Shown here one piece after another: positions 1-6,647 of a DNA stretch of 7,565 bases; the first letter of the stretch is position 1; every line of letters starts with the position of its first letter. The notes below the pieces were generated by a model. It made no database searches, was not told the DNA's origin, and saw only the letters and a list, made by a program, of their open reading frames with translations. The translations under genes and the position numbers were made by a program. This DNA is from JAWOGN01 sp046496815. GTDB lineage: Bacteria > Desulfobacterota > DSM-4660 > Desulfatiglandales > Desulfatiglandaceae. Location of the stretch: positions 1-7,565 of the forward strand of contig JAWOGN010000329.1 in assembly GCA_046496815.1 (NCBI GenBank), written 5' to 3'.

Positions 1-253
1 GACGATCGAGGTTCCTCCTGAAAGCGCCTATGGACAGAGGCGTCAAAGTTTGGTTTTGGAGATGGATCGGAGCAGGTTCCCCGGTGAGATTCGGCCGGCC
101 GTTGAACAAGAAGTCCAGCTTCGGACCTCCGACGGTGCAGTTCTGAGCGGACGCGTCGTGCACGTAGATGAAGATCGCGTCACAGTGGACGCCAATCACC
201 CGCTGGCCGGCAAGACGCTCATCTTCAATGTGGAACTCGTAGCGGTTGGGTAA
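1..253 (+). CDS. FKBP-type peptidyl-prolyl cis-trans isomerase, SlyD-like (3' part only)
   Basis: This is the C-terminal part of a SlyD-type FKBP prolyl isomerase/chaperone, read in the frame starting at base 2; its start lies outside the window. About 83 residues are visible. The fragment opens with TIEVPPESAYGQR, the typical run where the FKBP fold meets the inserted flap (IF) chaperone domain. It continues through the IF domain (RSRFPGEIRP, then a VDEDRVTVD strand pair) and closes with DANHPLAGKTLIFNVEL, the hallmark final FKBP strand. Known members catalyse proline cis-trans isomerisation and bind unfolded chains in the cytoplasm. The protein ends within a few residues of this strand (VAVG, then TAA), so the His/Cys-rich metal-binding tail of E. 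coli SlyD is absent, as in many family members. A TTG at 50 is internal, since homology clearly extends upstream of it. The gene converges on the DUF1614 gene and shows no sign of belonging to that operon. Confidence 0.92.
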   Translation, partial: TIEVPPESAYGQRRQSLVLEMDRSRFPGEIRPAVEQEVQLRTSDGAVLSGRVVHVDEDRVTVDANHPLAGKTLIFNVELVAVG

Positions 254-270
254 CTTTCGTCACCCTACCG

Positions 271-289
271 CCCCGTGAAGGGGTTTCTT
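271..289 (+). terminator. Possible weak rho-independent terminator after the FKBP gene
   Basis: CCCC (271-274) and GGGG (280-283) form a 4-bp GC stem with loop GTGAA, followed by TTTCTT on the + strand. It sits 17 bp after the FKBP stop and before the convergent DUF1614 stop. The stem is short and the T-run is interrupted, so this is a weak candidate. On the - strand no T-run follows, so it would serve only the FKBP gene. Confidence 0.3.
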
Positions 290-305
290 GCTGGAAATGA
301 CACGC

Positions 306-983
306 TCAAGCGAGCAGCACCGCCAGCAAAACGGCAATGATTCCGTTGAGGAAAATGCCGTCGAATGTGCCGGCGCCGCCGATGGAGGCCACCGGGGCCC
401 CGAGTTTGCCGATCCGGTTCAGGTTCAAGAGGTCGGCGCCGATCAGTGTCCCCATTGTTCCTGAAATGTAAGCAACGACGGGCGCATATTCATAAGCGAT
501 GACAACCGACGCAACGGCTGCCAGAATGGGCGGGAGAAACGGGGGGAGCGCGATACCGACGCCGCTCACGGGCTTGGCCAACCGGTAGGCGACAAAGGTC
601 ATGAAAGCTGTGGCAAGCAACGCACTTCCCCACAGGCCGGTCTTGAAAAGGAGGTAAGCGCACAAAAGGATCGGGATCACGGCTCCCCCCAGGTTCACGG
701 CGAGAACGGTTTCTCTCTTTTCCACGACGGGAACGATCCATCTGAATCCGAAAAAGCTAACACGTCTTTCAGGGCTCATCGTATGCTGAGGTATCTTTTT
801 CAACGGAATGTTTATGAAGCTGCCAAACAAGACGGCAAACAGGGCACCGAAAACATACTGAGAGGGAATTCCGATCCGAGCAAAGACCAGCGCGATGACG
901 TTTATCTGGATAAAGACAAAGAAAAAGACCAGGGAAAACAAAAAAATGAACATAAACAAGAATGTGAGCGGACTGAAAAACAA
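306..983 (-). CDS. DUF1614 family multi-pass membrane protein
   Basis: A 225-residue, very hydrophobic protein with about six or seven predicted membrane segments (roughly residues 5-34, 42-60, 92-113, 116-134, 145-163, 167-185 and 205-225). I recognise DUF1614 from the C-terminal run SIGGAGTFDGIFLNG (residues 200-214) together with NLGGAVIP (97-104) and the GTLIGADLLN run (178-187); the length fits the family. Its function is unknown to me. The likely loop at 61-91 is charged (KKIP, SPERR, EKRE). The start is TTG: an in-frame TAA lies five codons upstream, and AAGGAGGT sits 6 nt before the TTG. The next in-frame ATG is residue 11, which would cut into the first membrane segment. The start lies only 18 bp past the P-type ATPase stop, so the two are almost certainly co-transcribed and perhaps translationally coupled. 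This suggests an accessory membrane role near the pump, which is inference only. Confidence 0.85.
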   Translation of the reverse strand: MFFSPLTFLFMFIFLFSLVFFFVFIQINVIALVFARIGIPSQYVFGALFAVLFGSFINIPLKKIPQHTMSPERRVSFFGFRWIVPVVEKRETVLAVNLGGAVIPILLCAYLLFKTGLWGSALLATAFMTFVAYRLAKPVSGVGIALPPFLPPILAAVASVVIAYEYAPVVAYISGTMGTLIGADLLNLNRIGKLGAPVASIGGAGTFDGIFLNGIIAVLLAVLLA

Positions 984-989
984 CGTGAT

Positions 990-997
990 ACCTCCTT
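990..997 (-). promoter_or_regulatory. Strong Shine-Dalgarno deciding the TTG start of the DUF1614 gene
   Basis: On the - strand AAGGAGGT lies 6 nt upstream of TTG (983-981), in the 18-bp gap after the ATPase stop codon. It is a near-perfect anti-16S match at ideal spacing, and an in-frame TAA lies immediately before it. This makes TTG, rather than the ATG ten codons downstream, the probable start. Its place between the two genes fits coupled translation. Confidence 0.8.
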
Positions 998-1001
998 ACA
1001 G

Positions 1002-3728
1002 TCAATGCTTTAGCAGGCGGCCCCTGAACTGCTTCACGCCTTGTCCGATTAACAGGGGAACCAGACTCATTCCGAAGATGAGACTCCATCCGTCCGTTCC
1101 CGGCGGCACCATCCGGAGCGCCGTGGAAATGCCCGGAAGGTAAATCGCCGCAAGCAGCAATGCGGAACACAGCCCCAACGCCCCCCACACAAAAGGATTG
1201 CGGGTCACATCATTGTCGACGAGCCGGGATTGCGCGTCCCTCATGTTGAAGACGTGCCAGAGTCTGGCAAAAGCCAGGGTGAGAAAAGAAACCGTCACTG
1301 CCCGGTCCGTCTCCATCTCCAGCGAGTTGAGGGCAATGGCAAAAGCCGCCAGCACGGGGAGCGCAATCAAGAGGCCGTAACCGCCGATGGCAATCCAATG
1401 GCCGCGGGTAAGAATGGGCTCCTTCGAGTCTCGAGGCGGTCGTTGCATTTTTGAAGGATCGCCTTTACCCACCCCCAATGCGAGGGCGGGAAAGACATCA
1501 CCGATCATGTTCAAGTACAGGATTTGCAATGGAAGGATCGGCAGCGGGGCACCGGCCAACAGTGCAAAGGCAACAATCATGATCTCGCCGACGTTCCCTG
1601 AAAGGAGAAAGAGAATAAACTTCCGGATGTTGTCAAAGATGGCCCGCCCCTGCTGTATCGCCACCACAATGGTCTTGAAGGCGTCGTCTTTCAAAACAAC
1701 GTCTGCCGCCTCACGCGCAACTTGAGTTCCCCGCCGACCCATGGCGACTCCGATGTCCGCCTTCTTGAGCGCAGGGGCATCGTTGACCCCGTCGCCCGTC
1801 ATGGCAACGACGGCGCCGTTTTTTTGATGGAGTGTAATGAGGTCCAGTTTTTGTTTCGGATTCACCCTGGCAAAGATAGAAGCCTCCAGCAGTTTTTTGC
1901 GATCCTCTTTTGACAGTTCTTCAAAACGCTTCAAATCCTTGCCATGAATGACCTCGGCCCCGTCCCCGTCGGTGAGATTGAGAACGGCGCCGATATGCCG
2001 GGCCGTGACGGGTTGGTCTCCCGTGACCATGATGATCCGGATGCCTGCCTCCCGACAGGACCGTATGGCCCCCTCCACATCTTTTCGCGGCGGGTCCATG
2101 AGACCCACCAATCCCAACAGGACAAGGTTCTGATAAGGTTCCACATCAATGGATGCTGCGCGCTTCGTTGCAACGGCCAGCACACGGAGTCCCGCTTCCG
2201 CCATCCGTCCATTGGCATCCAGCCACCGTCCACGGTGCGCCTCATCCAACTCCGTATTCCCGTCCGTCGTTCTCATCCGGGTGCAGGCTTCCAGGATGGC
2301 CTCGGGGGCGCCTTTGGCGGCAACGAGATACCGGCCGTCGAGTTTGTGGAATGTAGCCATCATCATCACACTGGGGTCAAAGGCTTCTTCACGTTCCTCC
2401 GGCATGGATCGGAGAAGTTCCTCACGCACCAATCCCGCCGTGAGTCCCGCCGTCAGGAGGGCGATCTCCAGCGGATCACCGACGCCTCCGGCCTTTTTCT
2501 CGGAAGCCTCATTGCCCAAATCTGCATTGTTGCAAAGCACCCCCACTTCCAATGCCTCTCGCAGTACAGGGTGATCCGCCGGGTCCACTGCCTTGCCTTC
2601 CAACAGGAAATGGTTGTCCGGAGCTGATTTTCCAGTTGTCTCTACCTTCTCCATCTCTTTCGAATGGGTGGAAGGGAGCAGGATTTGAGAGAGGGTCATA
2701 CGATTCTCGGTCAGCGTACCGGTTTTATCGGTGCAGATGATGTTTGTGGCGCCGAGGGTCTCCACGGCCGAGAGTCGGTTTATGAGGGCATTGCGCCGGG
2801 CCATCCGCCACATTCCCCTCGCCAGGGCAATGGTGGCAACAATGGGCAACCCCTCCGGTATGGCTGCCACGGCCAGCGCAATGGATGTCTCGATAATAAG
2901 GAGCACTTCCTGGCGAGCGGCCAGCCCGATGATGGCCATCAATCCGGCGATGGCCAGCGTAATCCAGACCAGGCGGTAGGCCAGACGATTGAGGCGTTTC
3001 TCCAGGGGGGTCAACTCCTCTTCCGCTTCCTCGGCCAGGAAAGCAACTTTCCCCAACTCCGTTTCCATTCCCGTAGCCACCACCACACCCTGCCCGGATC
3101 CCATCGTCACGGCAGTTCCCTTGTAGGCCATGTTCCTTCGTTCAGCCAATGGGGTATCCGTCTTCAGTTGAGACACTGCTTTGCCAACCGCCACGGATTC
3201 GCCGGTGAGTGACGACTCATCCGTCTGAAGCCTGGCTGCCTCCATGAGTCGAAGATCTGCGGGAATCATGTCTCCAGCCTCCAGGGGAACAAGGTCGCCC
3301 GGAACCAGATGCTCGGAGGGAATCTCAAAAAGATCTCCTCCCCGCAGAACCTTCGCGTGCACTCGACCCATGCGATGAAGCGCTTCCATGGATCGCGTCG
3401 CCTTCAATTCCGTAAAAAAACCGATGGCGCCGTTGATGAAAATTGCGATGGCAATGGAGATGCCCTCCAGCCATCGCCCGAAAGAAAAGGAGAGGGCAGC
3501 AGCCAACGCCAGCAGCGCAACAATGGGGTTTTTCATCTGATCCCACAGGATCACCGACGCCGACTTCCGCTTGGCCGCCCTCAGCCGATTGAGACCGAAA
3601 TCGCTCCGACGTCTCTTGACCTCCGCATCCGCCAGCCCCTGTTCGGCAGTGACGTCCAGAGCGCTGAGCACTTCCTCCCAAGGCTGCGCCCATGGTGTTT
3701 CCACGTATGGTTTTGATTCCTTTGCCAT
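1002..3728 (-). CDS. P-type (P2) cation-transporting ATPase, probably Ca2+/Mn2+
   Basis: A complete 908-residue P2-type ATPase that couples ATP hydrolysis to divalent cation transport across the inner membrane. The order is typical: N-terminal cation-ATPase domain (about 8-75), M1-M2 (about 62-107), actuator domain with TGES (175-178), M3-M4 with PEGLP (291-295), the phosphorylation site DKTGT (D334), nucleotide-binding domain with KGAPE (472-476), DPPR (545-548), TGD (569-571), hinge TGDGVNDAP (644-652), and M5-M10 to the end. Ion-site residues seen by eye: E292 in M4, N712 and E715 in M5, N740 and D744 in M6. These match SERCA site-II ligands, but the M6 Thr is Gly743 and no M8 Glu is obvious (RLWHVFN, 822-828), which suggests one ion per cycle as in PMR1/SPCA pumps. 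Ca2+ or Mn2+ is inferred; Mg2+ or Na+ cannot be excluded. The ATG has an AGGA 5 nt upstream, and no other start codon lies between it and the preceding in-frame stop. DUF1614 follows 18 bp later. Confidence 0.96.
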   Translation of the reverse strand: MAKESKPYVETPWAQPWEEVLSALDVTAEQGLADAEVKRRRSDFGLNRLRAAKRKSASVILWDQMKNPIVALLALAAALSFSFGRWLEGISIAIAIFINGAIGFFTELKATRSMEALHRMGRVHAKVLRGGDLFEIPSEHLVPGDLVPLEAGDMIPADLRLMEAARLQTDESSLTGESVAVGKAVSQLKTDTPLAERRNMAYKGTAVTMGSGQGVVVATGMETELGKVAFLAEEAEEELTPLEKRLNRLAYRLVWITLAIAGLMAIIGLAARQEVLLIIETSIALAVAAIPEGLPIVATIALARGMWRMARRNALINRLSAVETLGATNIICTDKTGTLTENRMTLSQILLPSTHSKEMEKVETTGKSAPDNHFLLEGKAVDPADHPVLREALEVGVLCNNADLGNEASEKKAGGVGDPLEIALLTAGLTAGLVREELLRSMPEEREEAFDPSVMMMATFHKLDGRYLVAAKGAPEAILEACTRMRTTDGNTELDEAHRGRWLDANGRMAEAGLRVLAVATKRAASIDVEPYQNLVLLGLVGLMDPPRKDVEGAIRSCREAGIRIIMVTGDQPVTARHIGAVLNLTDGDGAEVIHGKDLKRFEELSKEDRKKLLEASIFARVNPKQKLDLITLHQKNGAVVAMTGDGVNDAPALKKADIGVAMGRRGTQVAREAADVVLKDDAFKTIVVAIQQGRAIFDNIRKFILFLLSGNVGEIMIVAFALLAGAPLPILPLQILYLNMIGDVFPALALGVGKGDPSKMQRPPRDSKEPILTRGHWIAIGGYGLLIALPVLAAFAIALNSLEMETDRAVTVSFLTLAFARLWHVFNMRDAQSRLVDNDVTRNPFVWGALGLCSALLLAAIYLPGISTALRMVPPGTDGWSLIFGMSLVPLLIGQGVKQFRGRLLKH

Positions 3729-3741
3729 GTTTGTCCTGAAT

Positions 3742-3771
3742 AAAAAAATTGTTCGATTGGGCGAACCGCCC
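3742..3771 (-). terminator. T7 tract with two overlapping hairpins before the ATPase start (terminator or attenuator candidate)
   Basis: On the - strand GTTCG (3766-3762) and CGAAC (3755-3751) pair around loop CCCAAT, followed by AA and seven Ts (3748-3742): a short rho-independent terminator layout. A second hairpin, GGGCG (3771-3767) with CGCCC (3763-3759) around GTT, overlaps the first arm, so the two cannot form together. The T-tract ends 13 nt before the ATPase ATG, so termination here would control ATPase expression from upstream transcription. Both stems are only 5 bp, so this may be chance. Confidence 0.4.
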
Positions 3772-3802
3772 GGACGATGTTGGCCCTCCTGCTTGTTCTT
3801 CT

Positions 3803-3850
3803 GCCGGTTTACGGACCGCCCCTCGTCGGTGTCGGCATTTCCAAACCGGC
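3803..3850. repeat. 8-bp perfect inverted repeat after the synthetase gene
   Basis: GCCGGTTT (3803-3810) and AAACCGGC (3843-3850) are perfect reverse complements separated by 32 bp. A smaller ACCG/CGGT pair lies within the loop (about 3815-3830). The structure begins 14 bp beyond the synthetase stop on the - strand. It has no adjacent T-run, so it would fit an mRNA 3'-end or factor-dependent termination structure rather than an intrinsic terminator. An operator is also possible. Confidence 0.35.
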
Positions 3851-3864
3851 TTCAGCGAACGACT

Positions 3865-6546
3865 TTACCCCTCAAATGCTCCCAGGTCCAGGCTCAGGTG
3901 GTACTCACCACCGCTTTCGCCTCCGGACACCCTGAAGCCCAACTCACGAGCCAACCCCAGCATCTGCGTATTCTCCGCAAGGACGGAGCCGTGGACGGCC
4001 CGGATCCCGTATGCTTTCCCCACTTCAAGGCTCTTTTCCATCAGTTTTCTGCCCACTCCCTTTCCCTGCCATGGGTCCCCCACCGCAACAGAGAACTCCC
4101 CAGCGCTTCTGTCTGCACCGGCAATGACTCGGGCCACTCCCAGCATACTTTCGTCACCGTCCACTGTGCTGAGCGCTACCAGAGCGATATGGCGGTCGTA
4201 GTCGATCTGCGTCAGTTGGACAAGCAGGTCGTGGGATAAGGAATGGATGGGACTGAAAAAGCGGTAGTACCGACTCCTTAAAGACAGACTGTCGAAGAGG
4301 TCCAGGAGCATCGGTGCATCTTCGGGTTTGATGGGACGAATACGGATCTCCAAGCCCTCCGCGGTCACTTCTGTAAATTCATACTGTTCGGGATAGGGGC
4401 TGATCACGAGGTGATGGGGCGACAGCGTTTCAGATTTTTTGACCAAGACTCTTGCGTCGACTGCGCAGGGTTTGCCGTCCTTCACAATAACCGGGTTCAT
4501 GTCCAGTTCCGTAATCTGTGGGAAATCCACAAGGAGGTGAGAAAGGCAGATGATCAACTGCTCGAGCAGGGTCATGTCGGCCGCGGGTATGTTGCGAAAG
4601 CCTTTTAGCAGTTTGTAGGCCTTGGTAGGTTCCATAAGCCTTCGGGCCAATGTACGGTTCAGCGGCGGTAAGCCCATTTCCTTGTCACCGAGAACCTCGG
4701 CAAAAATCCCTCCCAGACCAAAAAGGATCACGGGTCCGAAGCTGGGGTCCTTGGTGGCCCCCACCAGAAGCTCAATGTCCGGATGATGGATCATGGACTG
4801 AAGCGTCACACCCAGAATTTCAGCCTCAGGCCGGTACGCTTGAGTTCCCTTCATGACTTTATCGTATGCCTCGCGAACATCTTGCTCGCTCCGTAGATCC
4901 GAGATCACACCGCCGGCTTCCGTCTTGTGAGAAATGTCCGGCGAGAGAACCTTCATCACCAGGGGGTATCCGATTTTCGGGGCCAAACGCACCGCCTCGT
5001 CGGGGGAGCCGACTGCCTCCGTTCGATTTACGGGGATTCCGTAACAGGAGAGCAAGCGTTTGGACTCCACTTCCGTGAGGAAGCCGGTTTCGCTTTCCAG
5101 GGCTTTTTCGATCACATATTCGGCTTGACCTTTGTCGAGTCGCACATCGTGAGGAAGTCTTGAAGGGATTTCCTGAAGCAGTTTCAGGTTCTGGGCATGG
5201 TTGTTGAGGAACATGAAAGATCGGAGGGCACGCTCCGGAGTGTCGTAGGTCGGGATGCCTTGCTTGTTCAGCACGTCCCGCCCCGGTTCAACGTCCACAC
5301 CGCCCATCAGCGCGGTAAATACCGGGTAAGGTCTATCCTTGAGGCCTTTGCTCAGCGCCCGGGCCACATCGGTAGGATCCGTCATGGCCTGGGGATTGAC
5401 GATGATAAGCATGCCGTCGATGTCCTTCGCCTTGAAGCAGCAATCCGCCACCTTTTCATAGCGCTCGGGCGTCGCGTCTCCGAGGATATCGATGGGGTTG
5501 CCGTGACTCCAGTGCGGCGGAAGGATGTCATTGAGCCGATCCATGGTTTGTCGGCTGAGGGGGCTAAGCTCCAATCCATATTCTTCTATAGCGTCTGCCG
5601 CCATCACGCCCGGGCCTCCGGCGTTTGTAATGATTGCCAACCTGCGGCCCGGGGGGAGGGGCTGCTTGGCCAGCAACTCTGCACAATCAAAGAAATCCTG
5701 CAACGTGTTGACACGTGAGACGCCCGCGCGTTTGAACGCGGCTTCATACACGCTGTCTTCTCCGGCCATCGCGCCGGTGTGGGAGGCTGCCGCCCGGGCC
5801 CCCGCCTTCCCCTTCCCCGATTTCAAGATCACGATGGGCTTCACCCGAGAAACGGCGCGCGCCGCACTCATGAATTTGCGAAACCGCGTCAGACTTTCAA
5901 TGTAGAGAAGAATGCTTTTGACTTCGGAGTCCGTTCCCAGATAGTCGATCAAATCACCAAAATCCACATCCAGCATGGCGCCGATGCTCACGAAATGCCT
6001 GAAGCCCATGTTTTCTTTCAAAGAAAGATCAAGCATGGCAGAGCAAATGGCCCCGCTTTGGGAAATAAATGCGAGCTTGCCTTGAGGGGGCATATGGGCG
6101 GCAAAGCTGGCGTTCAGGTTCCGGTCCGGCCGGATGATGCCCATGCAATTGGGCCCGATGATCCGGAGGCCGCCCTTTCCGGCCTCCTTTCCGATTTTCT
6201 CTTCCAATTCACGGCCTTCCGGACCGGTTTCTCTCCCCCCCGCCGAAATGACGATTGCGCCCCCAACACCCATCTCCACGCACTCCTCAATGATTTTGGG
6301 AACAGTGGAAATCGGTGTTGCGATGACGGCAAGATCGACACGCTGATCGGCTTCGGAAAGCGATTTGTGCGTCTCGATACCCATAATCTCCGAGTAGTTG
6401 GGATTGACCGGGATGATCCGCCCTTTATAGCCGCCATCGGTCAGATTCTCCATAAGGGCGAAACCGATGCTGCCCTGCTTTCGGCTTGCACCCACCACCG
6501 CTACGGATTGCGGCTTGAATATCTTGTCAAGATTGTGAAGTCCCAT
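3865..6546 (-). CDS. ADP-forming acyl-CoA synthetase fused to C-terminal GNAT acetyltransferase (Pat-like)
   Basis: An 893-residue cytoplasmic fusion. Domains in order: CoA-binding Rossmann domain (about 7-100, VAVVGAS at 15-21), succinyl-CoA-ligase-like domains (about 130-290 and 300-450), ATP-grasp domain (about 487-705), and GNAT domain (about 733-890) with the acetyl-CoA loop QGKGVG (827-832). ADP-forming synthetases convert acyl-CoA, ADP and Pi to acid, CoA and ATP through phosphohistidines. The signature SHTG gives H256, and E217 (YIES), H540 (SHKTEAGG) and D682 (ELDMNP) fall where the family's other catalytic residues are expected, so the synthetase half looks active. The same architecture with C-terminal GNAT is seen in the lysine acetyltransferase Pat/YfiQ, which acetylates AMP-forming acetyl-CoA synthetase and other proteins. 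Either or both activities are possible; the acyl substrate cannot be read from sequence. The ATG follows a purine-rich AGAAGGGA. The upstream pfkB is 101 bp away in the same direction, and the ATPase follows after 136 bp. No substrate acs gene is present here. Confidence 0.94.
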   Translation of the reverse strand: MGLHNLDKIFKPQSVAVVGASRKQGSIGFALMENLTDGGYKGRIIPVNPNYSEIMGIETHKSLSEADQRVDLAVIATPISTVPKIIEECVEMGVGGAIVISAGGRETGPEGRELEEKIGKEAGKGGLRIIGPNCMGIIRPDRNLNASFAAHMPPQGKLAFISQSGAICSAMLDLSLKENMGFRHFVSIGAMLDVDFGDLIDYLGTDSEVKSILLYIESLTRFRKFMSAARAVSRVKPIVILKSGKGKAGARAAASHTGAMAGEDSVYEAAFKRAGVSRVNTLQDFFDCAELLAKQPLPPGRRLAIITNAGGPGVMAADAIEEYGLELSPLSRQTMDRLNDILPPHWSHGNPIDILGDATPERYEKVADCCFKAKDIDGMLIIVNPQAMTDPTDVARALSKGLKDRPYPVFTALMGGVDVEPGRDVLNKQGIPTYDTPERALRSFMFLNNHAQNLKLLQEIPSRLPHDVRLDKGQAEYVIEKALESETGFLTEVESKRLLSCYGIPVNRTEAVGSPDEAVRLAPKIGYPLVMKVLSPDISHKTEAGGVISDLRSEQDVREAYDKVMKGTQAYRPEAEILGVTLQSMIHHPDIELLVGATKDPSFGPVILFGLGGIFAEVLGDKEMGLPPLNRTLARRLMEPTKAYKLLKGFRNIPAADMTLLEQLIICLSHLLVDFPQITELDMNPVIVKDGKPCAVDARVLVKKSETLSPHHLVISPYPEQYEFTEVTAEGLEIRIRPIKPEDAPMLLDLFDSLSLRSRYYRFFSPIHSLSHDLLVQLTQIDYDRHIALVALSTVDGDESMLGVARVIAGADRSAGEFSVAVGDPWQGKGVGRKLMEKSLEVGKAYGIRAVHGSVLAENTQMLGLARELGFRVSGGESGGEYHLSLDLGAFEG

Positions 6547-6647
6547 AATTTCCCTTCTTTCTCAATGATGAAACTGTGCCGGCTGAGACGTCTTCATCGT
6601 CACATACCGGTTCAAGGGGATTCTCCAAAAAAAATGTGTCAATACGG
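6547..6647. other. Intergenic gap between pfkB and the synthetase gene
   Basis: This 101-bp gap holds an A8 run (6627-6634; T8 on the - strand) about 14 bp beyond the pfkB stop, without a convincing GC hairpin before it. It also has an 8-bp palindrome AGACGTCT (6586-6593) and a weak inverted pair GATGAA/TTCATC (6567-6572 and 6593-6598). A TTGACA lies on the - strand at 6642-6637, but no -10 box stands at a proper distance. I can assign no firm promoter or terminator; read-through from pfkB is plausible. Confidence 0.4.

Noticed and set aside
50..253. TTG at 50 as the start of a short 67-residue protein.
   Set aside because: Clear FKBP homology continues upstream in the same frame to the window edge, so this is an internal codon.
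1944..2627. A 227-codon open frame on the + strand inside the ATPase gene.
   Set aside because: Antisense shadow of the nucleotide-binding domain coding region, with no recognisable protein features.
3809..3838. A 9-codon - strand frame (MPTPTRGGP) in the gap before the ATPase, as a possible leader peptide.
   Set aside because: The ribosome site is weak and the peptide has no run of a regulatory amino acid; it is too short to support.
3571..4239. A 222-codon + strand frame that spans the gap between the ATPase and the synthetase.
   Set aside because: It mostly overlaps the two real genes in antisense, has no convincing ribosome site or motif, and simply happens to stay open across the gap.
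6637..6642. TTGACA on the - strand after pfkB as a -35 box for the synthetase gene.
   Set aside because: No acceptable -10 hexamer is found 16-18 bp downstream; it may be chance.
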